DNA from: Tipula vernalis
Taxonomy: Eukaryota; Arthropoda; Insecta; Diptera; Tipulidae
Assembly: GCA_958295665.1 (NCBI GenBank)
Contig: OY282559.1
Location: 272,130,047-272,194,046 of the forward strand
DNA length: 64,000 nt
Reading direction: 5' to 3'
Shown: piece after piece, positions 22,850-34,500 of the stretch
How the letters are laid out: each line of letters begins with the position of its first letter
How positions within the stretch are numbered: the first letter of the stretch is position 1
Notes under the pieces: generated by a model
The model's database searches: none
What the model was told of the DNA's origin: nothing
The model's input: the letters and a program-made list of their open reading frames with translations, nothing else
Program-made: the position numbers and the translations under genes

Positions 22850-23560
22850 CCACACCTTCATATCGTCATACCACCTTATCATCTTAAAATCGTACCATCG
22901 TAGTACCATCATACAATCGTATAATTGTATCACTGTACCGACGTGCCATCATACCGTCCCTATAATCATACCATAATAACATCGTACTATCACACCATCA
23001 GGCTATTTCTTGACGTTTGATCTGATCCAAATCAGATCATGTCTCATGAAACGACACAAAAATACGTAAAACAAACAAACACCAAAATCCAATTTTTTTG
23101 TCTCGTTTCGTTTTGAATCTGCCTCTTCATACTCGTACTGTATTCATTATATTCTTGTCGCTTTACAAAATATTGTTCAACTTTTTTAGATCACTATTTG
23201 TGATCCAAAACGAATGTTGGATCAAATTTTGTTGTTGCTTCACACGTAAATTTTGATCTGATCCGGATCACTATGCGTCAAGAAATCCAGCTATTATACA
23301 ATCCAACCATCATATTATCACACCTTGATTCTAGAATAAATACTGTCATACCATCGTACGTTGTACTATATATACAATCATACCATCCCATCGTCATTCA
23401 ATAATATTAATCAATCATACTACCATATCGTTATAACATCATATAATCATAGTATCATATATACCATCTTACCACGATACCATCATACCATCATACTGTC
23501 ATTCCATCATACCATTATATTATCAAACCAACATATCATTATACCATCATACAGGTTTTA
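22850..23560. repeat. Degenerate ATCATACC tandem repeat, interrupted by a MITE
   Basis: CATCATACCAT-like units run from 22850 to 23000 and from about 23300 to 23560. They are interrupted by the roughly 290-base MITE-like segment at 23001-23293. Confidence 0.65.
23001..23293. mobile_element. Small MITE-like insertion
   Basis: The segment splits the ATCATACC array. Its two ends carry TTTCTTGACG in inverted orientation (near 23006 and 23276), followed inward by GATCTGATCC-type sequence on both sides. It has no coding capacity. The target duplication is unclear. Confidence 0.5.
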
Positions 23561-23569
23561 CGCTTCAAA

Positions 23570-24070
23570 TTGACCCTTTTACACTTCAAACTGAACTTTT
23601 TACATTTAAAATTGGACCATTTATACAAATTATATGAATGGCCAATTAGCATGGAGCTTGGCTATTATATAACCGATTATGATCAAAATTGGCAATTGCG
23701 TTGGAAATGAGATTCTAAAATGATTTTTGGATAAGGTTCTGTATTGTGATCAATAAGAATATAACTTAGCTATTAACCGACTATGATGAATTTTTACGTT
23801 TCATATGGGTTGAATGCGCATATTCCAGGGCTTGATTTAAAAATTATTTTAGAATTCTGTTTACAACGCACATGTCAAATTTCATCATAATCGGTTGAGA
23901 AATAGGAAAGTTCCATCATACTTGGCCATATTCCAGAATTTCATCCAAAACTAAAATCAGTTAAGAAATAGATAAGTTCTATCCTAATTGGCCATTCGTT
24001 TAATTTTCTAAAGGTTTAATTTGAAATGTAAATGTTCAATTTGAGGTTTGAGATATTAACAGTGACGTTT
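23570..24070. repeat. Diverged copies of the 108-base dispersed repeat
   Basis: Units of the form GTTGGAAATGAGATTCTAAA...TTGGATAAGGTTCTG...CTTAGCTATTAACCGA match the regular 108-base array at 38.56-38.87 kb. Confidence 0.5.
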
Positions 24071-24655
24071 CTTAAGTCTTAAATCGGTCAAGTCGTGTGG
24101 ATTTGTTTAAATATTATACACATATGCTGTATATACATGCAAACACCCACTTTACTTTATAGATTGATCAAATGCTCACTAAATACTGGTCCTACACAAT
24201 CTCAACTTCGATTCAACCTGCAAACGGCCCTTAACTCAACCTTCAACCCAACCGCAAACTCTTTCAACTCAATTCTCAAACCAACATATATAATAAATTG
24301 GTCAACTGTTCACTATATCTTAACCCAACCCCAACTCAACTTGAACTCAACCCGCAAATTGAACCCTAACTTAACCTTCAACTCAACCCCAAACTCTATT
24401 GGTTCCAGAAGCTTCTCAAATTTCGGCCTTGACCATAGAAACATATTGGTAAACAAAATTCTAAATCGAACTAGCCCTTCTCGAGATACCATTGGTACAG
24501 AGGTACAGACATCCAGACATCCACACAGGCGAACGGACATTTTTTTTTTGTTCCCTTTTTAAACTCAGGGACTTTCAAAATGTCGAGAAAAGTGGTTTTG
24601 GACCAACCAAAATTTTTGATGAAGTATCTTGACTAATGAGAACGAAGCTTTAAGG

Positions 24656-24925
24656 GGATTTTCTAAAAGGATTTGTGGTTAAGTTTTGGAATGTGGCCAA
24701 ATGGAACTGGGCCACTTCCAAAATACAAAACAAACAGGCTAAGCGTAAATATGTTTTTTAGTAGTGTTTCCCCATTAGCTCGTTGAGCAAAATAAAACCA
24801 ATCGGCAAACCTCATTACTTTAGACAACCAAACAGAAGATCCCATCTTTCACAATATCCTGTAGTGTGTATTTAGTTTAAAGAGGGGTTCAAATCCAAAA
24901 ACCACCCCACTGTATACGGGCCTTA
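24656..24925. other. Spacer before the piggyBac remains
   Basis: No gene or repeat is recognised in these 270 bases. Confidence 0.35.
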
Positions 24926-26165
24926 TCAAAGATATAGTCGATAGCACTTCAACTTTTGCTGATTAGGAATTGGTTTTCCTAACATACACTCTATCCCCGA
25001 TTTTGTTGAAAATCCTCCGATACAATTTGGAGTGTTTGATCTACTGTAAATGGAGAGCATCGCCAACTGTTTTCCTAGGTCTTCTGGAGAAATTCCTCGT
25101 GGCTTGAGATTGAGCATTGGCCTGAGGTTGATGCTGAAATGTCAACTATATTGCAAAAAAAAAATGTAATGGACCATCTTTGGGTTTTTCTTTTTACCGT
25201 GTAATGCGACACAAACTTGTCCATGTTTGTCGACCCCGCTCATAATACTATTATAATAAATATCTGGTTTATTGAGTGAGCCCGACGTTGAATCATAATG
25301 GTGCATCATTGACAAAAGTATAACGGCTTTGTTTTTTTTTAGGCACATACGAACATAAGGTAATATTATCTGAACTAAATCCAAATACCGATGACATCTT
25401 TGGCCGCGAATTAGACGGAAGCATTTCTTTAGGTGAAAGAGGCTTGTTCTTTTTTACCGTACCAACAATTGAAAGGTCCCATGACATTAAAAGCCGAGCT
25501 AAGGGCAATGTAGTAAAAAAATTATCAGTCACTAGATTCCTTCCAGATCCTTTGAATTGGTAGCACAAGTCTTTCACGACTCTTTCTCCCTGGTTTACTT
25601 CTCTACCCGATGGAGATTTACCGGTATTTGCCCTGTAAGAGGATAAGAACTCCGTGAATCACAAACCGACCAAACTTTTATGCCGTATTTTGCTGGTTTT
25701 GCAGGTATATATTGGGTAAAACGCGTTCTTCCTCTGAAGGGGAGTAACTGCTCATCCACAGTCACTGAATCACTGGCTTCGTAATTTGAACGTAAGTTTG
25801 CATTTAGCATAGTGATTATATCTGAAATTGTAGCTGCTTTGTCCTTTTCCGAACGTATGTCTGCTATTTACATTATTAAACCGTAAAAACCGGATTTAAT
25901 TGCCAAAACCGGTTTAGTGGCATGCTAGCTCGAAATAATGGGTAGGCATCAGTTTTAAACATTTCCTTTGAATGTTCTGGATTAGAATATCTTACGCCAG
26001 CCGTAATAAAAATTCCAATGTAAGCATAAAACTCCTATATTGTCGATATATAAGATTCATCTTTTAAATGTATCGTTTTGTGTGACTTATTCCACGTTAA
26101 TATATTGTAAAAATAAAATAAAACAAATTTTATTTTTCGCAAGTAGATTTCATTACTTAGAATAC

Positions 26166-28265
26166 ATGGAAATTCTAAAAAAAGTGGATTTGAAAGTAGA
26201 GAAAAAACTGAAAACCAAAAGGAAAACAATAAAACATAAACTAAAACAACTTTTGGATAACCACAGAATTAATTCAGAACGAAATTTACCTAGGACAACA
26301 CACAAGTTTTACAAACGTCTCGAAAATTTAACGGACATTCAATTTGAACAGAAAGAGATATGTTTATTGGAAAAAGGATTAAAATATAGTACAACGCCCT
26401 GCAATAATATAAAAAATATGAACAAACATCTGTTAAATATTGAAAATGCCATATCTAAGATTAAGTCAGAGCACCAATCAGATATAAGGACTTTTATTGT
26501 GGACAAAATACGAAATTATAATCCAAGACCAATTAATATATGCAGTGACAACAAAATCATTAATAAAATTAAAAGAAAAATAACCCAAAATAAGGCAATA
26601 ATAACAAAAGCTGACAAGGGAAACACTATGGTTATAATGAAATTGGATGATTACAATACAAAAGTCAACGATTATATAATTAATAATGACTTAATAGAAC
26701 TAAATAATGATCCAACTGATCTATACCAAAAGATGATTAAAGAGGTTATAAATAAATCAAATAATCTAATGGATAATAGAGAAATCAATAATAATAAAAT
26801 GATAAAACCTGCTGCACCAATTTTAAGAGGAATGCCAAAAATACATAAGGCAAATATGCCAATTAGACCAGTAATTAATTTTACAACGGCTCCATCTTAT
26901 AAAATATCAAAATTCGTAAACAAATGGCTTTACAACCACATAAAATTTGAGAGGGACCAATCTGTCAAAAACAATATTGAACTTGTCAATAAAATAGAAG
27001 GAATTGATATACCAACCAACGGTAAACTGGCTTCATTTGATGTTACTAACATGTATTCCAACATACCTGTTCAAGAAACAATATCTATTACAAAACAGCT
27101 ATTACTAAACAGTTCAATCAATAGGAATATTGTGGACGATATCATGAAACTTCTCAACGAAATAACAAAGCAAAATTATTTTAAATTTAACGAGAAATAT
27201 TATAAACAAACCGATGGACTCCCATTGGGCAGCCCATTATCAGGAACGTTGGCAAATATTTATTTAAATAATTTTGAAAAGGAACATATCTTAAGCCATA
27301 CAAATATTTATTATAAGAACATTAAATATTGGCACAGATATGTAGATGATATACTATTTATGTACACGGGTACAAATCGGCAAATGAATCAACTATTAAA
27401 TTATATCAACTCTATACATCCTAAAATTAAATTCACACTAGAAATGGAGGAAGAGAAAAGTATAAATTTTTTGGATTTAACTATAAAAAATGTTGATCAA
27501 AAACATGAATTTAAAATATTCAGAAAACCAACCCAAACGGACCAAACTATTGATAGTAAATCAAATCATCCTTTACAACATAAAATGGCAGCGTATAATC
27601 ATATGATAAATCGATTAAATATTATACCAATGACACAAGCGGATCAACTAGAAGAGTTAAACATAATAAAATACATCGCAAGTCAAAATGGATATAGACC
27701 TAAAATAATAGATCAAATTAATTTATCATACAAAAACAAAATAATGTATCGAAATTATACAACATTAAATTTAGAAGAAGATATATCTAAAATATACATT
27801 TCAATGGAATATAACAGCTTCACGAGTTCTAAAATACAAAAAATATTTCGGAATTTTAGCTATACAATTGCTTTTAAAACTCAACAAAGCCTCGAAATGC
27901 AATTAAAGCCTAAGAAAGAAGAAATTTTAGACACTGGAGTATTTTAGTTGATTTGTTCAGATTGTCCTGCTTTCTACATAGGACAAACAGGTAGATCCTT
28001 CGGTCAAAGATATAAAGAACACGTTCGTGATATTGGTAAAATGTATGCGACATCAAACTTTGCTATACATATCAATACAACACAACATAACTATATAGAC
28101 ATGAATACTAACATGAAAATTCTATATACAATGAGAAAAGGTGATAATATGGACCGAATGGAAGAATTATTGATCTATAAAAACAGAAGAAATAATAATT
28201 TACTTAATAATAAGATTAATACTCCTGTAAATAAAATATACGACATAATAATTCGAAATTCTTGA
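26166..28265 (+). pseudogene. Penelope reverse transcriptase and GIY-YIG endonuclease, one in-frame stop
   Basis: Copies element RNA into DNA (RT) and nicks the target (GIY-YIG). From the ATG at 26166, 593 codons run to a TAG at 27945-27947. The same frame then continues for 105 codons to 28265, so a single nonsense codon divides a protein of about 699 residues. RT motifs seen are MPKIHKANMPIRPV, SFDVTNMYSNIP (motif A), GLPLGSPLSG (motif B) and RYVDDILF (motif C, near residue 392). The endonuclease shows CPAFYIGQTGRSFGQRYKEH, with the YIG and the following Arg. The TAG sits just before the zinc-like Cys pair that starts the endonuclease. A Lys codon (AAG) is the likely original. Codon use is strongly AT-rich, as in the host. 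Confidence 0.93.
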
Positions 28266-28338
28266 TCAAGTAGGCTATGACGTAGGGATAAAACAGGTAT
28301 ATAAAGATGACAGAATTCATAATTTTCTTTAGTAGTTC

Positions 28339-28380
28339 GGTAACTGAAGATGATTACTTGTTAATCGAAATCGATATTAC
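28339..28380 (+). ncRNA. Candidate hammerhead-type ribozyme motif of the Penelope element
   Basis: The order CUGAAGA (28344-28350), then a hairpin GAUUA-CUUGU-UAAUC, then GAAA and the self-complementary AUCGAU, then A and UUAC matches a minimal hammerhead. GUAA before the core can pair with the final UUAC (stem I). Stem III is a palindrome, as in Penelope hammerheads that act as dimers. An extra U between the core and stem II departs from the textbook consensus. Penelope elements are known to carry such ribozymes; activity here is inferred. Confidence 0.5.
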
Positions 28381-29239
28381 AAAAATAAAAAATAAAAAAT
28401 AAAAAATAATTCCACATAAACGGAAGTTTAATAGATAATTAAAATAAAATTTGTTTTATTTTATTTTTACCTATATTGTCAATGGCTTCCATGTTTTTGC
28501 TGGATTTAATGGATTTGTTTCGATTATATTCCGTTAATACGAAATCAGCTCTTCGGTTGGTTTCTCTTATTATAATAAAACACATTTCATTTGAAAATAT
28601 TAATTTGAACGTATCCCGAATTGATAAAATGTTCGTTCCCGCTACGGGCCCAGATTTCGAGCGCAAAATATTGTGTTTTATGCTGTGTGTCTCAGAAGAC
28701 TTTTCAAACTAAACTTTTCAAATTTTGAAGCTTTCGTTATTTCCTCATAGATGCTTGGTAAAAAGGCACTGTACGAGGTTACTTTTCGACGACTTTTCAA
28801 TTTGTATGACATACAGTTTAAAATACGTAGTAAGTAATGGAATGGAAGGAGGAGGCCCAAATCACCACAGAAGACTGTCGAAAATTTAAAAAAAAAATGT
28901 AGCAAACCTAAAACTACCTACACTCCGCTTCTCTTAATTAAGACACCTATTATATTGATTTCAAATGTCAATAACTTTCACATTTCTACAATTAGAATAT
29001 TAATTTTTACATGCATTTGAGAGTACAATGTTGCTTTTTGAAATAACTGTAAAACAGATAAAACCGTTACCTCTGTTTTGTTCGTTATTTGTATTCTATT
29101 TGATAACGACCAGTAGTTAATAGTTGTAGCTTATGAAAGCTACGGTAAAAAACTTTTTTAATTAGTCTTGATTTATTATTTTTAATTAAATTTACCAATA
29201 AAAATTTTCCGACGAAAAAAAATTAATTTCAATGGTTCT

Positions 29240-29810
29240 GACGGGCATCAGTTTCATTTCCATGAGTTCGAAAATGCAAACCGGTTCCAATCTTGCTTCC
29301 ATAACAAGTGGTTTTTGGCAGATTCCAATCGGTTGGCTTTGCATGATACATTCAAAGGAGGTTTATTTTGGAGTTTTTTCAATTTAAGATGTGTAGCATT
29401 GTTAATCACACGTCGAACCGTTGATAAGCTTGCTTTGACTGCGGTTTTTGACTTAATTTTTTACGCAGATAAGCATGAATTTAAAGGTGATCGAATAACT
29501 GCTTGTTTATCCGTGGCCGTTGTAGCCTCCGCAATGTGTCCTTTTCTATTTTTACCATAATTTTTAATATTATTGATAAGGGATCCAAAAACGGTTTTCC
29601 CTCTATTAATTTTTTCCGCTATTTGATGATTTGAGAATCCTTCTTTCTTCAAAACTCCGATCTTACCTGCCGGATCTAATGAACATTTAAATCCATCGTC
29701 AACTAATAGAAAAAAATCCATGAGGTGGTAATGTTTGTTTGCGATATAATTGACTATTCCGTAGGACCCTTTGGTCATGTTCGGAACCCGGGGGTACAAC
29801 AAATATTAAT
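29240..29810 (-). pseudogene. Tc3-like transposase N-terminal half, decayed
   Basis: The minus strand shows a helix-turn-helix typical of Tc3 (GFSNHQIAEKINR), then NNIKNYGKNRK. After a frame change come LSTVRRVI and NKPPLNVSCKANRLESAKNH with a following W-K-Q-D-W stretch, which precedes the first catalytic Asp in Tc3 relatives. The FSDEK motif itself is decayed, and the sequence becomes unreadable near 29230. The catalytic half is missing. Confidence 0.7.
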
Positions 29811-29954
29811 AAATTTACCAGAATTATCGCATACTGCCATTAAATTAATAATGTAATCAAGTTTACGATTTATACATTGACAGTGTAACGCAGTCGATAC
29901 AACAATTTTTATGTGGTATCCATCGATAGTACCAACGCTTTCGCGAATTCGATA

Positions 29955-30436
29955 ACGACGAATAAATATGGTGAAAATTATTCAGAATTTGGCAGAAAAT
30001 TTCGTTCAAAATGCGGTAGAGAAAATGTTCCACAAACCGTGCTATTAACTTATCATTGATAATTCGGAAGAAACTGGTTCAGTTCAAGATCAGAGAAGTA
30101 GAATTTATTATCGTAATGGTCGTTCAAGTAAAAATATGCCAGCTGTTAGAACAAGTGTTGCTGAAGAGCCAAGGACATCAATTCGTCGTCGTTCACAGCA
30201 ATTAAGCCTCAAACCAAAAACTTTTGTGGAGTCAATTGGAAGACATTGATGTGCAGAATATGTGGTTTCAACAGGATGGTGCAACATGTCACACACCAAT
30301 GCAATCAATCGATCTTTTGAAACAGAAGTTTAATAATCGAATAATTTCTCGAAGAACAGACGTGAATTGGTCACCAAGATCATGCGATTTAACTCAATTG
30401 AACTTCTTCTTATACGATTCGGTTTATTTTTTTTAA
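29955..30436 (+). pseudogene. Mariner-type transposase, internally deleted
   Basis: The N-terminal part shows EFGRKFRSKCGRENVPQ and, after a frame change, EETGSVQDQRSR and EEPRTSIRRRSQQLS, a mariner-type helix-turn-helix. The sequence then jumps to NMWFQQDGATCHT (catalytic Asp 2) and DVNWSPRSCDLTQLNFFLY, where the third Asp of the usual LDFFLW is Asn. The middle of the protein, including the first Asp, is deleted. The copy is clearly dead. Confidence 0.8.
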
Positions 30437-30790
30437 GACGTTATTTATTTAAACGAGACATTGAAAAAGTTTAGTTGGCTATAAGGCACAATTGAATACT
30501 TTTAACCTATTGACATCTATTTAAGTATTGCCTGAATTACTGGGTCTTACAAAAGTTTAGTTTGAAAAGTCTTCTGCGGCACACAGCATTAATACTTTTT
30601 TAGTACAACTGAAGTTCGTCGATTGGTATCCATTCATCATCTAAGCCATTATCTTCGAAATCCATCGCATTTTTTTCGTTTTCACTATCGCATGTAGCGA
30701 GCAACTGCTGTATATATTCTTGTTGCTGCTCGTATGTCATCATTCTATATTCAGCATTACTCACTTCATATTCTTCAGAAGATTAATGTA

Positions 30791-31089
30791 TTATCCATTT
30801 GGAAAACCAATGTTTGTCGAATAGGAATTTCGTGAATGCAACAAAAGATATCTTTATTTTCTTTCCACAAACACAAAATCCAGAACCAAAAAGAATTCCA
30901 AAATGAAATTGGAGAAAATAGTTATATTTTTAAGTGATATTCGTATAAATCTGATAGGGTTACCCGGGTAACCCTTAATTGTTAACGTAAGAAAAAAGAT
31001 GCATAGACACAAGGGTTAAACCAAAAATTCTATCCAGATAATTAAATACAATATTTTGTCCTAACGACACAGCTCCATAAAAAAAATAA
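30791..31089. other. Spacer, no gene
   Basis: AT-rich; contains the palindromic GGGTTACCCGGGTAACCC at about 30957-30974. Nothing else is recognised. Confidence 0.35.
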
Positions 31090-31500
31090 AAATTTTACTG
31101 ACAACCACATATCGTAAGCTCTTTAAATCTATCAATTCTATAAGAAAGCTTAAGATCGATCAATGCTTGCTCATGAAATTAAACAACGCTGTTGCCGGAA
31201 AACTCTAAAATCGATCAATGCTAGCTCCTGAAATCCAACAGCGCTATACCATTGGCCCTCTAAACTCATGCGGTAAGCTCTTAAACCAAAATTTTAGCTC
31301 AAAAAAATCAACAAAACTGTACCATATGCTCTTTTAACCCATTACACTATTTTTAGAGTTTTTGCTTGAAGTTGTAACACCCTAGAATCGATCAATGTTA
31401 GTCCTTCCAATAAAACAATGACACTGCAGACTAATATGTACATTAGGTTTGTAACCTTAAAATCTCATTATGTGAGCTTTAAAACTCCAACAACCTGATT
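31090..31500. repeat. Degenerate repeat with ATCGATCAATG units
   Basis: TCGATCAATG recurs at 31156, 31211 and 31388, with partly conserved flanks such as GTAAGCTCTTAA and CAACAGCGCT. These are loose copies of a short repeat, not coding. Confidence 0.5.
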
Positions 31501-34500
31501 ACGTAAGCTTTTGACAATAATTTTATTACTGGCTGTGGTACGTTTAGTATGTCAGTGTCCAGGCAACGGAGTAATTTCGTTATTCGTTAAAGTCCTTGGA
31601 TCATGGCTTTTGTTACATTTTTGTTACATTTGCGATGAATTTAGTGTTAAGAGAAATTGTAGAAAAATAAACGACAAACTAAGGAGCATATTTAAAGATT
31701 GTTTTGCATCTGAAATGTTCGACGAGATGACAGAGTGAGTACCGAAAAAATTGTTTAGTCGCTGGCTCAAAGATAAGGACAAAAACAAATTACGTTTTTC
31801 AATTCCTGTAAGATGAAGTAAGCTGCCATCTGAAAAGAGTGTTATTTGTCAAAAAAATAAAAGGATACACCTATAAGGACCAAGAATGGAGAATGTTTAT
31901 TGACTTTTCAAAGCGATATCTAAAAGCTGTTTTGCTACATAACACCAAGGTCTAAGCAGCAGTCCCAATAGCCAAGTCAATGGTCGTGAAAGAGCGATAT
32001 GTACGTGAAAATCCAACTTGTCTTGGAAAAATTACAAGACTCCAAACATAAATGGCAATCAAAAGTGCGTTTACTAAGCATTCCCGCTGTATATGTTTAT
32101 GTGATAGTATAGAGACTGAAAGAATCGCTATTTTAAAAAAATGGCCCAGAAGAACATCTTTCGAACCATTGCCAAATTAGGCTGCAATATGAATCTCAAG
32201 TTACACTTCTTAAATTCATACCCTGATAACTTTCCTGAAAACTTGGGTGACTGTAGAGAGGAATAAGGGAACGCTTCCACCGAGACTTCAAAGAGATGAA
32301 GCAGCGTTCTCAGGGAAGGTGGGATAAACACATGTTGGCTGATTACTGCTGGAACTCAAAAGAGAAACAAAAGTGACAGAAAATAAGCGCAAGAGAAAAC
32401 CATTACTTAGAAGCTTTGAAGATTAAGGATAATGGTATGGTGAAATGAAACTTGAAAGAGAAAATGACTGATGTTCAAGCGGAATCTAAGCTTACGCTTT
32501 AAAACGTGAGATCCAAGGGGACTGACGCTTAACAAATACCCCAAAGGGATCATATCGACGCTATGTTCACGTTGTTGTTCCTGGGTAATGCTAACAGCGG
32601 AAGAAAATACGGATGACAACTGTATGCTGTTTTTCGAGGTAAGTGACGAACTGCTGGGTGCTTAGTCGACGCTAAGCTCATAATTGTGATCAACGACGTT
32701 TTTCTAAAATTACGACTCAAACAAGTCATATATAAGACTGCTTTGTCAGAGCAATGTATTCTATGTAATTGTAACGTATCTAAAGAGTTTGTCTTATAGA
32801 ATTGTTGGGTAAGCTTACGATGTGGAGTGTTATGAGCTGTGTATATGTGGCGTCATATCTTTGAGACACAATAATATATGTACAATTTCGCGAAATTTGA
32901 AGTTTTTATTCAATTATATTTAGGTGTAGGCGTAATAGAGCTTGTGTGGAAATTCCGTACGAATTTATTTCCGTAGAAAAGATGTCTTTACAATAAAATA
33001 AAATTTCCAGTTTTAATTTTTTTTTATTTATCAGATCGGTTTAAGTTAAATTTGTTAGTTTAGTTGATATAACAATTTTATGTCGTTACAGAATCTTTAA
33101 TCTGGTATTCCAACAAAAATTTTTTTGGCACGTACTTATTACGTTAACATATACATATGTTAATAGTATCTCAAATATTATACTCGCACTAACAAAAATT
33201 ATTTATCAAACTGGAAATTCCGTGTGATATTTTAAAATTATTAAGGGCGAGATTTACCGAGAAAATATTACTGTTGGTAAAATCCAAGACTTCAGAGAAT
33301 GACAGTTTATGCATAAAAAATACTCCTCCAGTGGGACTATTCTAGTTTTCCCATAGGGATTTGGGAATTGTGATTGTGGTTTTTTAGTGTATTTTGGTAT
33401 TATTTTTTCCAAATATAATAATTAATTTAGATAAGTTTTAAAAATAATTTGGCATTTTTATAATTTGGTTTACATTTTGACAGTCAATGATAAAAACTGA
33501 TTAAATAAATCTCTTCTAATCTACTTTATCAACTCGGATCACAAAATGCATAGATTTGTAGGAAACACCTTTCCATTTGACAATCACCGATTTATCGATG
33601 CCGAAACACAGATATTTTTGTTGTTGTACAGTTGTTTGACATTCCGACAGATAAATGAACTAATTACTGGAATTAACCAGAACCGCTTCATAATAAATCG
33701 TAAAATAAATGCAAAATGTATAATTTATTTACACGCAGCACGATGATACCGGTAGTGATAGCGATTGTTAGGTGACAGTTTTGCAATTTTTTATCGCCAC
33801 CGATGTCGGTGAAGACGTTCCAAGAAAATTATATATGTACCTACATTATCGTTATCGTTGAAGTATCGGCGACGAGTTGTCGTATCGGCGACAACATTCA
33901 CGATTTAATTGGACAAACGCTCTTATCCGAAATTGTTTAATATTATTAAACTCTTTATTAAGAAATAGCCAAGTTCCACGCTAATTGGCCAGATTCTAGT
34001 GTTTTATCAAAACATGATTATAACATTCCGTTTTCATCTTCGTGCAAGGCTAATTTTATCATAAATTCCAGAACTTCCAGATTACGAATAATTGACTAAA
34101 TAAAAGCTGTCTACGTTCGTATTTCCTACTTTCCAATCGTCAAAATCCGGTTACAAAAAGCCAAATTTCATGCTAATTGGCAACATTCCAGAATTTTATT
34201 AAAAAATCGGTTTATTCTTCGAATCCCTTTTCATTATACAAATCTAGTTTGATCATGCATAAATTTTCGATGTTACATTTTGCATAGGTATACGTATTTT
34301 AAATTGAAAAGGAGCATTTTTCCCCCTTTATGTATTTTGCCCTATTTATACATCACGAAACTCATTGTTTTTGTACCACAAGTCTGTGGAAAAACCTCTT
34401 TTTAACAAATGTACGAAACCGAATCGTCGTTTTTATTATTATAAGTAAAGGGGACAATTATTTTCAAATTGAACCGTTTGACAGTACTGATGCCTCTCGT

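Larger units (their letters stand above)
22189..24655. mobile_element. TIR-bounded, non-coding, low-complexity element
   Basis: The left end (22189) and the reverse complement of the right end (24655) share about 34 bases: CCTTAAAGC, a C/T difference, then TCGTTCTCATTAGTCAAG and ACTT. Inside are low-complexity arrays and a smaller MITE, and no transposase. No clear target duplication is visible. It could be one large non-autonomous element, or two related copies in opposite orientation flanking a repeat-rich stretch. Confidence 0.55.
26045..28469 (+). mobile_element. Penelope-like retroelement
   Basis: A 2425-base element flanked by an exact 11-base duplication, CCTATATTGTC (26034-26044 and 28470-28480), inserted in the piggyBac transposase. 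It encodes a reverse transcriptase followed by a GIY-YIG endonuclease, the defining pair of Penelope-like elements. Near its 3' end is a hammerhead-like motif. It also has 29 bases of AT-rich sequence at the 3' terminus that recur, inverted, near the 5' end. Confidence 0.93.
28681..30588. mobile_element. Mariner-like transposon with internal deletion, holding a Tc3-like piece
   Basis: About 40 bases at 28681 (TGCTGTGTGTCTCAGAAGAC and onward) reappear as the reverse complement ending near 30588 (two mismatches in the first 20). TA or a TA-like pair flanks the ends. The element interrupts the piggyBac gene. It holds a plus-strand mariner-type remnant (29955-30436) and a minus-strand Tc3-like remnant (29240-29810). 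One of them is probably an insertion within the other, but I cannot tell which owns the TIRs. Confidence 0.7.
24926..30790 (-). pseudogene. piggyBac-type transposase, split by two insertions
   Basis: Minus-strand pieces come in the order of one piggyBac transposase (DDE_Tnp_1_7). They are an acidic N-terminus with EYIQQLL and DDEWIPID (about 30790-30612), then NLFFSNEM-like sequence (28666-28480), then EFYAYIGIFITAGV (about 26030-25900) and SVTVDEQLLPFRGR with catalytic Asp 1. After those come LVTDNFFTT with Asp 2, and finally GVDKHGQV, where the family's DQ motif has lost the third catalytic Asp (Asp to Gly). The C-terminal part runs to about 24926. Several frameshifts are present. A Penelope element (26045-28469) and a mariner element (28681-30588) separate the pieces. 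Removing either insertion brings piggyBac sequence back together, which proves the nesting. Confidence 0.88.

Noticed and set aside
24095..24562. 155-residue plus-strand frame rich in Asn, Pro and Thr
   Set aside because: It lies in a degenerate CAACTCAA repeat and has no domain or codon bias.
30957..30974. GGGTTACCCGGGTAACCC as a piggyBac end or regulatory site
   Set aside because: It is a simple palindrome without a TTAA duplication or partner at the other end.
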